A DNA stretch of 64,000 nt from Puffinus mauretanicus (Eukaryota; Chordata; Aves; Procellariiformes; Procellariidae). Position numbers and translations under genes: made by a program. Positions 1 through 14,100 of this stretch are shown piece by piece. Positions within the stretch are counted from its first letter, which is position 1. Each line of letters starts with the position of its first letter. The DNA is taken from positions 1,798,001 through 1,862,000 of the forward strand of contig JAJKFH010001315.1 of NCBI GenBank assembly GCA_023333565.1, in the 5' to 3' direction. The notes under the pieces are model-generated. The model saw only the letters and a list, made by a program, of their open reading frames with translations, was not told the DNA's origin and did not search any database.

Positions 1-1642
1 AAGGGAAAAGACAGAAGAGTAACGAGTTGTTTAAAATGAGTATTTGGAACTATGATTAAAATGCTGTTAAGAGGGAGAAGAATGTTAAACATGGGTAAAT
101 CATAAGCGTTATGGATATTAACTAATTTATGCAGGTATTAACCGCTTATTTTTTTACTTACTTGGTGGCCTTTAGTACTTTTAAGAGTTTTTTTATGTTT
201 TTCTCAGTGTAGAAAAAAAGCACTGTTACGAAAGGAGGATGTCCTTTTGTCCCATTGTTCTTAATTAGTGCTAGAGGCAAATGAATTCAGCTGTGCCTTC
301 ATGTGCTTCCAGTTTTTCCCTCTTCTTAAAATTGATGTTGCCTTCTTGATGTTTTGACTTTGGGAATGTGATTCTTTCCTTACAACTGCTTGTGAAAGAA
401 GACTCTGTACTGTGAGACAACCCTGCTTTTAACCCTTGGGGCTCTGAGGATTAAAATGTCATGGTGCAGTTTCTCAGAGTATCTCGCACTACTGCTGCTT
501 TTGGCAAATCAAATATAAGCAAAGGATCAAGATCTCTTCCAGAGCTTTGCATCCTATATGATTTTGTGTTAAGGTTTTCTGGATTTAATTTAAATTTCAA
601 ATAACATGTGACCTGTTATCTGTTTTTTCTTTATCTTCTTTATAAGGATAGCAATAATTGAAAGAAAAATTGGGGAAGTCTGGCATGTTAGAAGTATTGG
701 TCCAGTATCCTTCCTCCCAGTAGACTATTCATTTTGAGACACTAAGTAGACTGAAGTGAAAACAATTGTTTCATGGCACTTAATCTGAATTCACCTTCTG
801 TAAAGCTTTAAAGAAGCTGAACTTAGTTTCAGAGAAGATGAGGTGCTACTCCGAGGTCAATGATACTCCATTGAATTGTAAGAGGAAAAAAATGTTGTCG
901 AGAAGCTTATCACTCTAAGGAGATGAAGAAAACTGCAAGTGAAGTACATTATGTGTCAAAAGCAACTTTTAGGAACCTTAGACATTTTATAGTGTGTTGT
1001 AAATTTAATATCAAGATTTCTGGTACAGAATTTTTGAAATATTTAGGCAATAAGGTAAATAAGTAAACTAGTGTGCATTGCAGCATGTATTAGGAGCAAT
1101 GGAGATAATTTTTTTTCGTTTTATTTTTTGCAGGAATAGCCCCCAGGTTAGAAATTCCCTGGACAATGATAGTACTGACTCAAATGTAGATATTGTTCTG
1201 TCCTCTTGGCCAGAAATGACTAGTCCCTAAGGCATCTACAAAGATATGAAAGACTTTTTTGACTTTGAAATGAGCAATTGGCAGTTTGGTTTTGGTTTTT
1301 TTGGCTTTCGGTGTTTCCCAAGATAGGAAGACTTTCTTTTTTACAGTTGTTTGTATGTAATATTACCCAAGTTGAACACTTCTTTCATACATTGTTAGTA
1401 TTTTCTGTCATTTTTACAGATACATATAAAGCATTTCTGCTTCCTTGACAGCACTGTAAAGGTAACTTTTGTCTGTCTGGTATAACAACTGAGTTTTGCT
1501 GAGCATATCTATCTTAACATGTCAAATTCATCACAGCCTGGAGAAGGTGCTTTTGTGGGTATCCTTTCTAAAATAGTAACAAGACCACATCAACTTTTCA
1601 CAATTAAGCAGTGTTCATTACTGACATGTATTTTCTTTTCAG
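1..1642. other. PLEKHA7 intron, 3' part
   Basis: AT-rich intron sequence runs to the acceptor at 1641-1642. I looked for the last PH-domain exon (a YYFSADT-like segment) and did not find it, so it lies upstream of the window. No repeat was recognised. Confidence 0.6.
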
Positions 1643-2125
1643 AGAAAATGAAAAAGTGGATCAGCAGGCTGTTCCCCAAGTCAATCATGTGGATGCCTGT
1701 AAAGAGTGTGTGAAGGCAGAGATTACAGATACAAAAGAAAGTTACCAAAAATCAGCTGAAATGCTTGGATATGATAAGCGTGAAGAGACAAGAAGAGAAA
1801 AAGAGGAGGAGCGTTATATCCACAGAAAAGAAACTCTGGAAACTAAGAAGGGAAAGGCTAAGCATGCGTTAACAGAAGCTGATTCATTATTTCCAGACCT
1901 AACAAATGCATCGAGGTCCCAAGTAGCTCACCCTCAGCCAGCTGAGAAGAATGGAACGCTTCCTAGTTCATTAAGTATGAGTGCTGGCCTAGCGGAGCAG
2001 AATGGTACCAGCTCATATAAAAGAGGGTTTGTTCCCAGAACAAATCCAGATAAACAGATTCAAAGAAAAAGTAACATGGCTCAAGTGGAGCACTGGGTAA
2101 AAGTCCAAAAAGGAGACACAAAAAG
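1643..2125 (+). CDS. PLEKHA7: PLEKHA7 exon: linker after the PH domain
   Basis: The acceptor is TTTTCTTTTCAG at 1631-1642 and the donor is AAAAG/GTTAGT. The first base completes a codon begun in the upstream exon, so the exon enters at phase 2. It encodes [15 protein letters not shown], a charged lysine/glutamate-rich stretch, then [20 protein letters not shown]. These match the human segment around EKVERQAVPQANH and RKSNLAQVEHW. The middle ([20 protein letters not shown]) is low-complexity and diverged. The last two bases are joined to C at 7401 to make a serine codon. Confidence 0.95.
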
Positions 2126-5100
2126 GTTAGTAATAGGTCCATCTTTAAATAGACTGCCAAAAGGCATTTTCTTAAATTAAAGGAAAATATGTGTTAGTAA
2201 TATGTTTAGTGCAAATCAGAATGATATTTTACAGAGACAATATATAAAAGAACTTACTTTCTCCTCCAGTACAGAATGGCATTTTTCAGGTCTTTATCTC
2301 ATGGGAAAGTCAATGTGGGATTGGCTAATCAAATCCCTTTAATGTTGTCACTATAATGCAAATAGAAAAAGTAAGATTAGAGTGCTTTTTGTTTTTTACT
2401 GTTTTTAATCACTGTGGATGCTTAAAACTTCTTAAAATTTACTACAATTGAAGAGCCAGAAGGTGAAGTCAGCCCTCAGTTACCTCTTATTCATAAACAA
2501 CTGCACAGTATAAATTATACATAATCGTTTGTTTTCCACTTAAAAGTAAAGAAGGCGGATTTTTTTTTTTTTTCCCTTCTGTTCATGTTCCAAGCATCCA
2601 TTCACTCCCTTACATCAGATCACTGCACTCAAAGTCAGTGTGTGCATCACATGTTGAAAGGTCTCCGTATATTCATTTAGGTAATGAAGAGGTCCTAGGA
2701 TGTTCCCGTGATCTCCAGGATTCTCTTTTCCCTTTTCAGTCCCTGAAAATTACATAAATTGTACCAAGAGGTGGAATGCACACTGGAATGCTTTTGTAAT
2801 TTGAAAATCTCATAATTGCTTTACTTTCAAAGTGTGCGGTCAGGTTAGGTACCAGTTGAAAAAATGAAGTCATGTATATATGCATCTGTTCAGAACATCA
2901 CCTTGTGTCAAGTGGCAGGAAAGACAGTTGTGCTGCATGTGAAGATTTTTCAAATATGGGTAACCTACTGAATTAGTACCTTATAAATTTGCTAAAATCT
3001 TATTATAATGTAGAACAATAGGAGACATTAGCATGTGGTTCTTGGGAGGGAGAAAACATTTGGGGCATTTTTTTAATGCTTATTGAAGCTAACATTTGTC
3101 ATTTTGGATCTAGTAAGAACTTTAAGGCTTGCTAATTCTGTTTGGAAGTCCATTCTTCTTATCTTTGGAATTACCCTTAAAGAAGCTTTCATACTTTTCG
3201 ATTTTATTTAATGTTCTTCTAGACTGCTAGAGTCAGTTTACTTGCATGTTTTTTGCTTGGATATCAATCAGTGCTTCGCGAGAGAATATGAGTTTAATGA
3301 AAAAAAAGTACTTGGTGTATTAGTTCTTCTTACACACATAGATGTATTAGTCTAAAACAATACAGAAAACTATTGAACTAATTAGCCAGTGCTTAAGAAA
3401 ACTCTGTTGATGTTTTTCACATCAAAAGTATAGGCAATGAACATGCTTGACTGATAGCTAAATAAGTACTGTTTTCTTCCTAATTACTCTTTCCAGTAAA
3501 TCAGCTTTAGGTGTGTATCAGGTGTAGTGTTAAGATAGTGCTGTTGCAGGTGCCAGCTTTTGTTCTAGATGAAACCAGCTACCTCAGCTGGAGCTGTTAA
3601 GTATTCAGTGAAACTTTGGTTTACAGTGATGTAACCAAAATCTAACTTTATATATAGTAATTTTCTTCTTACCTTAAGAACTTCCTTTATGTTCTATTTT
3701 AGCTCAGTTGACCTTGTTTTCTTTGTCTTTCCCTGACAAATGCTCTTATATTCTCTGCATTCAGAATAAATTGCACATTACCTTGCTGAAGATTTATGGA
3801 TTGATTTTTTTTTAAATGGCACCTTCTCTTAACCTGCTGAGGTTGTTGCAGTGCACGTAACTGATGGCATGTTAGTTGTCAAATGTCGTCTTGGTTTCGC
3901 AATATAGAAATTTAAGACAGAGATTATAATTTAGCGGACATGCCATTTTGATTTTAGTAAGTTTAAGTGGACCACTTAATTTCTTAACGCTCCATGTTTA
4001 CTGTTATTCCACCTAAAATGTTACAAATAAAGAACCTCTGAGGATTCAGAAGCCTTTATAATTTTTGAACACAGAATGAGTACAGTTTTATTCGTTTCCT
4101 GGCTCAGGTGTATAAAGCTGCAATGCTTGCCAGCAAGTTGATTATGACAAGAAAGAACTCTTTCAGCTAGAGGCTTCACACAAATACAGCAGTTGTTTGT
4201 ATAATTATTTGCAGGGATTGCACCTTTTATATAGATATTTAGAACTTTCAAATAAATATTTTACTTCCCCTTTTTATAAAGCACTTGGAACTGTTTGCTA
4301 ACTAGTAAATGTTAGCTCTCTTTTAAACAATGAACTGTTAGCTGCACTACAGTTACATCCAATGTAGTCATCTACCCCCTCTCTGTTCTCAGCAAAGGGG
4401 AATACCTGCATTGGTAAGGTTCATGCCAACCTTTGAAAAAGATCTAGAGAATTGGAAGGAGGTTTGAAAGGAGGCTTTCAGGAGATTTTGGTTTTAAGTA
4501 ATTAAAGGTCAGGACCATCAAACAGCAGCTGTCTAGAAATTACTAGTCTTTGATTAGATTCCAGTGCCTGGATAGACATAGTGAATGCATAATTGTAAAG
4601 AATCTGACGTTTCTGTCAATTTGCACTTCTAAAAAAAAAAAAATCTGATAAATGTAAGCTTAATATTTCCCAACTAAATACAGTCACGTGGAGGAACTTC
4701 CTTCCTTGCAAATACAGTGTTAAACATTTCTTGCTATGCAGAACTTTCCATTTCTTCCTGATTTGCTTAAGGAGGAAACATTACTTGTCTTTGTTAGCTT
4801 CTGTGCATTCCCGTGAATAGGCATCGTGTTTCCAATAATTGTATTTGTTTTCTTTTGAACATATATCTTCTGTGTGGTTGCTTCCCATTGCAGACCCTGA
4901 ATAGTTTTCATGGCAAATTATCATATAATATGGCATCAGGCTATTTTTTCACTCTTCAATGTCTGCTTTCCTTTTTATAATCTTTATACCTCATTCAAGA
5001 CAGAGAGATTCTCAAGAACATCTGCTTTTGCTCATTTTCACTCTTGATCCCTGAGAAAGCAATTGTTCAGAGTCCACTGTGGACTAATTTGAGTCATTCG

Positions 5101-8100
5101 GGACATTGTTCCTTCCCTGTTCTAGACATTGGTATGTCGTCTTAGTGCTTATTTTTGTATTATGCAAATTATTTTTAAGGGTCTGAAACCTTGTCTGGAA
5201 GAGATGCCACCTGTTTAAAGCCTGTCATCCTAGCTGGAAGTTTCTCCCTACTTCTTATACTGAGAAATTACAACCTGCCTGTATGTAGGCAGTTGCCTCT
5301 GAAGTTCAGCTTTGAATATGACTTTCCCTGTGTAATGTAATGCACATGCAATTTGGTTCTTTTTTCTAGTAGGCTGAAGGATTGCATGAAGCTGGCACTT
5401 CCCAGCTGCTCAAAGTACTGCTGTCATCCAAACAGTTTTTAGCTCCTCTCAGGCAAATGCATCCTTTTCTAGAAGAAAGGCATGATTGGGTTTTTTTCCC
5501 GAAAACTCGTGGGGTCTTTGTTTTCAGACTGCTTTTGCTCCTAAAGCTGCTAGCCCTGATGACTTCATTGACTACCAGTAGTTCCTGCTGTTGCAGATAC
5601 CTTTTCATGTCCAGTTAGAAAATAACTACACACACATGGTTTGCAACATTCAGTAGTTTGCCGATGCCTTCATGAGGGCTCTGCTAGGTTGGAGTATAGG
5701 AATGGTCGAGCCCCCTTCTTCTTCTTTCTACAGAGAAATCACCAAAAGAATCTGTCCTAGCTTCATGCCTGTCTGTGATGTCCTTTCGAAGCATTACCTG
5801 CTCCAAATTTTCTCAGTTCTCGTTCCTATCTGGAGAAAACACATTTCTACCAACCGCTTTGATTTTCATGTGGAAACAATTGGCAGTACAGTACAGAACA
5901 TACAGAGTACACATGATGTAATGAGCTAGGCAAACAAAAGACCACTTTTCATTTACTTGACCACTAAATGCTGATCTTTGAGTTGCCTCTGTTCATGCTT
6001 TAACTTTTATTGTGAAATTCGAGGATAACATCAAGGTTCTGTGGTATGAGAGAGCAGAGCTTTTATGAATTTTTAATCCTCCGTGCAGCACAGGGCAGTT
6101 ATTCTGCTTTCTGACATGAGGAATTGTAGATCCTCTCCAGAGCATCCATATTTCAAGACAGCCCAACAGTGCCAAATCCTGCAAGTAGAAATAGGCGGAG
6201 GCAATTACTGAGCAGCAGTTACTGGTAGCAGTTCTTTTCCCCTTGCTTCTGTTATTCTTGGATGCTGAACAAAGATGTTCTTTTCCATACTACCCTTTCT
6301 TTCATGTGGAATTCCTGCAGTTCGCACACCATCGGGTCTCCCTCTCATGCAGAGAGTGGAGCCTACCAAGTGGAGTGATGAACGTGCTCCGAGTTTCTTC
6401 ATTTGTGGGTTTTTTGTTGTTTTTATTTATTTTTTGTGTTATTGCTCTGTGACAAGTCTAGCAGAATGGTTTTCTGTTTGGAGATCCTGAATCAATGGGC
6501 GAGTTGACTGCAAGTACAAAACCCCCAGATGTTTAACTGGAGAACCAGAAATCAGAGGCTACGGAAAGAGCATGAGGCTACGGAAAGATTTTGACTTCAA
6601 AGTAGGAGAGGGAGCTAGCTACACTTTGTCAAAGCTTTTGCCAATTCTGTCTTAACTCTCTGTCTACTAAAAGATTTACTTTCTACAGTTTAAGTGCATT
6701 ATGGATGCAGTACTAAAGCCAGGATGTAATGCCTCTTTTTATATTCTAGTTTGTCAATGAGTTTTGTTGCAAAAAGCATTGTGTTGCTTAAAATAGTAGA
6801 ACCAGTAGCATTAGGTCAGATGAAAGCAAATCATACAGACTTGGGGACTTTGAGCAATTTCTTACCTTTTTTTTTTGCTTCATTCACGTGAACAAAAATT
6901 ATCTGAGATCACTCTGTGATTGGTGAGATTTCTTCTTGCACTTTAAGGTAATTTTTTGTAATGAGCCTGCTTTTGTTGTTCGTAAACTGCACCACCTAGT
7001 GGTGACCAGGCTTTCGGTGAAAAGAAATATTTTAGTTTACGGATTTGCTCTTTAAACATAATAATTCCTTTCTTCATGTTCTTGACATTCTCTTTGGTCT
7101 AAGTCCATAATGCAGCTGTCCCTTAAGTTTATTTCTAGTAGGTCATCCTAGGTTAGACACTAAATTAAAAGCGTATATTTATACTATTTGCATCTTTGCA
7201 TGAATACAGTGTAATGTTTTTGTGCAGGGTAGATTTCATTAGTATTACTTTGTTAATACTTCTGTAAATTCTTTTAAAATGACTCTTGTATGTTGTGTCT
7301 GGTAGCTCCTATGCTAATGTCATTAGAGATTTTTTTTTCTTATCAGTCATCAATGTATGCTAAAATTTACCCTTCTTTTTTTTTCCCCCCTGCTTTACAG
7401 CCTCACTTCTGATCAGACTCTTACACGTCAGGGTCCCAATCCACCTTTTCCTGAAAACTATCACACTTTGCCAAAGAATACCAGGCAGCCTTCAGGGAGC
7501 TCACCACCACCACCAAACCGCAATTTGCCGAGTGACTACAAATATGCACAAGACCGTGTTAGTCACTTGAAGATGTCCCAGGAGGAAAGAAAAGCAAATA
7601 AGGATGGAACTGTTTGGCAGCTATATGAGTGGCAGCAGAGACAGCAATTTAAACATGGCAGCCCCACTGCCCCACTTTATGTAGGTTCTTCAGACTTTAT
7701 TGATCGTGGTAAGTCAAAAAGTTCATTAGATGTTCCACGATCAATATCTGTTCCGCCTTCTCCATCTGATATTCCTCCACCTGGACCTCCAAAAAGCTTT
7801 CCTCCGAGGAGACCACATACTCCTGCAGAAAGGCTTACAGTTAAACCATCTGATGAGAGACAGACTGTAGATGTTCCTTTTGCTGGATCACCCAGGAAGA
7901 TACGAAATCATGCTGTAAAGGTTTGTATACAATATAACTGATTTCAAACTATTCTATATGTGGTGTCATACATTGATAATTTAATTTAGTCATTTTCATT
8001 GCATCCTTCCTTGTCTGTGAAACATCGTGCAAGTTGTAAAAGTTGTAAACAATGAATAATTTTCTCCTAAACCTCTTATCTTTCTGATCATTTCAGATTT

Positions 8101-11100
8101 ATTAATTTTTGTTAGTTAGGAAAGGAAAATCGGTGGCACATCACATTGGTTTGAAATATTTTTATTGAAAAACTTTTATTTATTTTATTATGGAAGGCAT
8201 ATGTTTGTATGTATAAAATATACAAATTGTAGTGCTTTAATGTATAGAGTAGGTAGGCAAGAATATAAAGCTCAGCAGGATGAACTTTTCCTTGATTATT
8301 TACTTACGCTTGTACTCTTCAGTGTTTGCCGTGTCTGCTTTCTCTACATGTTTTGCTAGTGTAGTTAGTCTTGCAGCTGATTCAGTTTTTAGTTATGGCT
8401 AAAAACATAATAATTTTTCATGCATTTGGTAGTTTAAGCCCTTTGCAGAGTCGTTAGCATTGAGCTAACCAAAATCAAATAGTATTAGTCTGAAACTTCA
8501 ACCTTCTGCAGAATTTCAGCGTGGTTTTTTTTCTAGGCGCTGTTGTATCCTCTTACCCAGAGGTGACAGAGGTTTCCCTATTCGGTACTCCACATGGCTC
8601 TCCTTGCCTAAGGGAATTAGGGAAATTCATGATTGAATCCATGTAGGATTTACTTGTCTTGGTAGCTCTTACACTGGAATAAGTGGAAGTGAAAGCCTCT
8701 GTATTCACCTAATTCTTTGACTTCAACCAAAGGCTCTGATGGGGAAAGTATTTGCAAAGAAAGAGATTTGTAAATTCAGGTACCCGGTGTGGGTTCAGGA
8801 CCATGACTTTAGGTTGCATGCCAGCTTCATGCACAGTTTAGATTTTTTTGTAGTATATATGTGGTGTAGCTGTCAGATGTCTTTCAGCATTTATAGATTT
8901 ATAACAGAGGATGAAATAGTCTAGTGATGTGCAGCACTGGAAATCCAATATTTTTTAAATTCCTGATTATATTATACCAGACGTTGGTTTCTCCATGTGT
9001 AAGTTGAAGGAGCATTACATCCCTTACAAAGGAATGTGCAGCAGTCTTCTCCCTTCCTGTGCAATGTAGCAGCATAAATTTTACTCATAAAATAAAACTC
9101 TTTTTATGTCATATTGGTTTTACCAATATAGGGAAACTCAATTTTCCTCATCTGTAAAACTTTTCTGTGAAACTTCTGTAAAAGTTTCTAGAGAAAAATG
9201 TTCATGTTTTTATACGTAAACACAGTGTCATTTTACATTTAAATGTATATGTCTACAGAAATCTGTGATACTTCCCCCTCCCTGGAATGCTTTATTAAAT
9301 TCCATCCAGTTACACTTTAAAAAAAAAAAAAAGGGAAGACAGAAAAAAGAAAAAAAGGCAGAACAAAACAGCATTCAGTGAAATTCAGAGACAGGAATAA
9401 AAACAAATCATGAGACATTTAGTCTGCCTTGAAGAAAGCTATAAATGTTTGGCATTAAGAGAAAGATGGGAGAATGGATGTGCAGTAGGTTTTCATAATA
9501 TAAACAGAAAGGGGCAGATCAAATACGATTATTTAATTAAACCTGGTATTAATGGAACCCATTGCCACAAGGTGTCACTCATGTCAGTAGCTTAGCGTTC
9601 CCTGGCTAAAAGAGGGCATTCACAGTTGTTACTGTGTGGCCACAAGCCTGCTGTTGGAGGGCATAAGCCAACCAGCCTTTCTCTGGGAGACATTAGGTGG
9701 GAGGGAACTTTGTAAATATTTTTTTCATTTGCTGGAAGCCACTTTGCATGTTCTGCTGAAGCATCTTGTGCTGCCAGAATCTGCTGATCTGCCCAGCATC
9801 ACAGGTGCTAAATTTCCATTTGTTCATTCATACGTTTTTCTTAATTGTCAAAGGATCTGGCTGGCCCATGAATGTTAGCCTGATCTCAGCATACCGTGAA
9901 TTCAAATACAAAATTTGTGGCAGAGGTGCATATCTTCTGAATTTTCCATCAAGTACGACATACCTCTCACTTGAGACAACCCTTATAATTCTGGCTGTGG
10001 CTTCTTACAGAGCTCAACTCACATTGATCGACGCTCTATGCCTTCTATGGGTTACATGACACACACTGTGAGCGCACCCAGTTTGCATGGCAAGTCGGTA
10101 AGTTGAGAGCAGTTACTTTCCTTTTTGTGTCATCGTAGTATTGTAGTTAAGTTTTAAAATCCTGCTCGTTCCTCAGTAGTTCTATTTTTATTAGTTAAAA
10201 CATAAATAACTTGAATGAGAACTTAATCTCAACCAGCTCCCAGTAAAGCCTGTAGGAATTTTGCTGTTATCAGTGTTATCAATTTTGCTGCGACGTGAAC
10301 AGGGGTGAGCTGTCTGTTATTACAGGTTTCAACTTTTATTATGTTTATTTGACCAAATGCAGAGTTAATGAAATAATTGCTTAATCATGTCAAGTAACTG
10401 CTTTCTGGGCACTGAGGTGAAAAATGTAATTACAGTTACTCTCCCTGAAGACTGCTAATTTCCTCTTTACAATGTGTCTAAATACCTGCAGCCTGAAGAG
10501 CTAACATTGCTTCTCATTCGATTAAGGAGACATCAGGCTAAGTTGGCTAGTATACGAAATTACACAATCGCACAATTACTGCAGCACTTGCCAACTAATT
10601 CCACCTATCAGGTCAGCTGCTGCTTGGCTCATCTGTGCCGTATGACATTTTGTGACTCTGCAAATGCTTCATTAGTGGCATGCTTGAGTCTGTGCTTTCT
10701 TGCCCATTCTTTGGTATTCTACAGTTCCCAGGTCGTTCGTGGTTTTTCTTTGCTACTGTATTTGCTATAAAAGATGAGCGTTTTAAGTTATAGGGCACCA
10801 GTGCATACGTTTCAAAGTGTTACGTATACTTCCTTTTTATACTATTTCTGAAAATGCATCTTCAGAAATGTGGGTTAAAATATTAGATAAGTTCATTCTA
10901 AAGCAAAACCATTTCTTTGTGCTGCTTTCGTGATGGGATTGGCTCCCTGTGCCACATGCTGCGTCATCTGCAAATTGAAATGCATCGGCCAGTTGGTACA
11001 TTCATATGAGCTTGTAATTGTGTCAGTTCTGCAGGTGAACGTTGGTTCCTAAAAGCTCATGGGCATCTTGGATCATCATTAGCAGTGCTCTTGATTGCAC

Positions 11101-14100
11101 TGCGGTATGAAACTTGTAAATGTGAGATCAAACAGAAATTTGGGAGCTCCTTACAGAGCTCCTTGGTTCATCAGCCTCAAAAATGGAGCCATCTGGGAAT
11201 AAAATGCAGTGACTCTTCTTGGAATTGGTGAAGGCTTTATATTGGCCCAAAACCAAAGGAATTGTTTTGAATTTGGTAAAGTTTCATTTCCCAACTTACC
11301 TCACCTACAGAACAATTGCACTAAGATGGGCGATAGTAACAGGGATTTCTCCAAAAATGGGCAGACTTTCTGGTCAAGTCCTCAGCCAGACTTACAAGCT
11401 GCTCGGAAAAGAATTGTAAGTGGACACCTCTAAAGAAATGCAAGTGTGATCTATTGATTTTATAGCATAAAGGGTTTTTCTTTTATTTTTTAACTACATA
11501 TTTTCATTGGCTCAAAACTTGAGAGAAGGTATAGTTGTATTTTTTCTCTTATTCCGAATTTTAATGTACCCAGGATACAAAATCCTGCCAAAATAGCAAT
11601 AAAATTCTGGAATTTTGGAGCATTTTGGCTGATACAAAACACTTTTGCAACAGTTAAGCTTTATTTTGTTGCGTATTGCAAATTCTTTATTTGAAAAAAG
11701 GAGAAATAACTTTGTTATGACTTCTGTTTATGCTTTTCTTGAAGTGATTGTAATGAAAATGTTGGTAGATGAATGTAAGTATAAAATTAAGCTGATAGCA
11801 GCTGCAGGTGAGCCAATGAAAAATTAAGCTGATAGCAATTACAGATGAGCCAATGAAAAATAAGGATCAAGTTGAGAGCTATTACTTAAAAGACCAAACG
11901 GATTCTCTAATCGTGTAAGTGAGATTTTTTTCAGTATTTTCTTCACAAAACTTACTTCGTACTTTCCCTGAATAAGGGAATTCATATCTTAAAATGTGTA
12001 TGAAATGTGATCAAAAGTGTTCTAATGATTTGTTATATAATGACTTCTAGTTACATTTGACATTCAGTTAGATACAAGTCTTCTCTTCTCCCAAAGAGAC
12101 GTATTGTGCTGGAGGACACCACCATAACTTTTTTAGTGAAGGGATAGTCAGTAGAAATTGATCTTGAAAAAATGGGTTGAAAACCTATTGTTTCAGGTAG
12201 TTACGTGTCTCATTAGAGGTGGAAAACTCAAATCTATACGATTGGATGGTGGGCATGAGGTAGTAACATTCTTGGGAAATATTTTGCCCATTTTTTCAGC
12301 TGTAAATAGCAATATGCTGGTGGAGCAAATGTGCTTTTTTATGTACTTCCTACTCTGTTATTTTGTTTTCTCTTTCATCCATTTTCTTATATATAACCAA
12401 TCCAAGTATTTTGAAATTGTTTCAAACATTCAAATAAATTGCATTTTTTTTTCCCTATGTACTTACCTGAAGGCGGATGACACTTATATCCAGTTGAAAA
12501 AGGATTTGGAGTATTTGGATCTAAAGGTAAGATTTTATAATATATTTTTTTTTTTAACCCAGTGGTCTTTTGTTTATGATCTTTGTACCTGCATCAAATC
12601 ACCTTCTGTTCAGAGATAGAAACTCTGTCTTTTGCCATCACTGTTGTGCTTAGAATATTGACTGTCTTTATAGTAGTGACTGTACAATTAAAGTGCAAAC
12701 TCGGAAAATGTAATTGCTTTAGTTTGTAGGAAGAACTTGTGTTACTGGTACTCCAGATGAATGATATTATGTGAGTTTAGAGAAATCAGATAAAAAACTG
12801 ATTCAAAATGTTTGTCTGCTGTAGCATTAGAACCAATGTGAAGTCAACTCCTCTAAGTTAAAATAGGGTGTTCTTTTAATCCAACTTTTTCCCTTTAAAT
12901 CTTCTTGAGCTGACTTTTTCCTTGTTTTTATAATATGCTGTATTTATAATGTCTTGCTTTCTTTTGAAAATGTGACGATTAATTAGCACCTGTCATTGTT
13001 TTCATATTATTACAGCTAAGAGATTTCAAATGCACCCATTCATCCATCCATCCGTAGATATAATCTGCCCAAATAATGTTACATGGTATTTCCTTTGAAA
13101 AAATAAAATTAAAAATATAATATTGAGCATCAAAGCATCTGTCTAAATTAAATGACTTTTGTATCTGGTACGCCTGATAGTTGGCAATTTGAAAGCACAT
13201 CTAGACTTAATAATATCAGGTTTTGAAGAAGAAAAACCACCAAAAATGTATAATAATTTTGCTTAGCAAAGCAGTCTACCACTTTCTATGGTGCGTAGGA
13301 TGTCTCACCATATATAAATCATACGGTGTTTCTGAAAATCAAGGTGGAGTGAAATTTAACACCTTGTTATCCTTATTGTTTGCGTGTATGTAGTTCTCAC
13401 TGATGCCATGGGGCATTGCATATGTGCAACTAATGAGCTGACTGGACCTATTAGTATGTGTATTTCAATTTTATCTGATGTTCTAATGGCTGAATATATA
13501 ACCAAATATATCAATGGAAAATACTAATAATACATATTACACACATGTATAGTGTCTCATATATATATATATAAAAAAAGAATATTTATCACATAATGTA
13601 TGTGGTATATATAGTCTAAATGATCAAATATGTAAACTGTTTTAATCATTAATATACAAATTTAGAATTGGTTGGACACATTTCACTTTAGGCCTTGTTC
13701 TTGGTTTGTTCATGGCTTTGCCAAATGTAACTGCATCCCAAGCCATCGGCTGAATTTTATGACAAATTTCAATTTAAATGGTCCTACAGTTCAAGAAATT
13801 TTTAATAAACACAGTGTTTTGTCCAATATAAAACACGACAATTTTCGCACTTAAAAGTGGCCATGGTTTAAGCCTCTGAAAATGTTACGTGCTTAGCCAA
13901 ATTATTAGGATGGGGTTTTAACTTTTTAGTGGATTCCAGCCGGATTGATTTGTTGCAGTTTGGGACATGGAGAGCTCTTTGATCTCCCAGGGGCTCCCCT
14001 TGTGCCTTCCTGCAGCCTACGTAGCACCTGATGAAAGCAGCCAGAAAGAGAAATCTATGGGGGCTCCAGATCTTTCTGTGAAAAGAAACTTAATCGTAGA

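Noticed and set aside
1519..1713. Open frame at 1519-1713 overlapping the first PLEKHA7 exon
   Set aside because: It is in a different frame from the conserved [12 protein letters not shown] product and crosses the acceptor at 1642.
12158..12619. 153-codon + strand frame containing [18 protein letters not shown]
   Set aside because: Only 12473-12526 is a real exon. The rest is intron read in the same frame.
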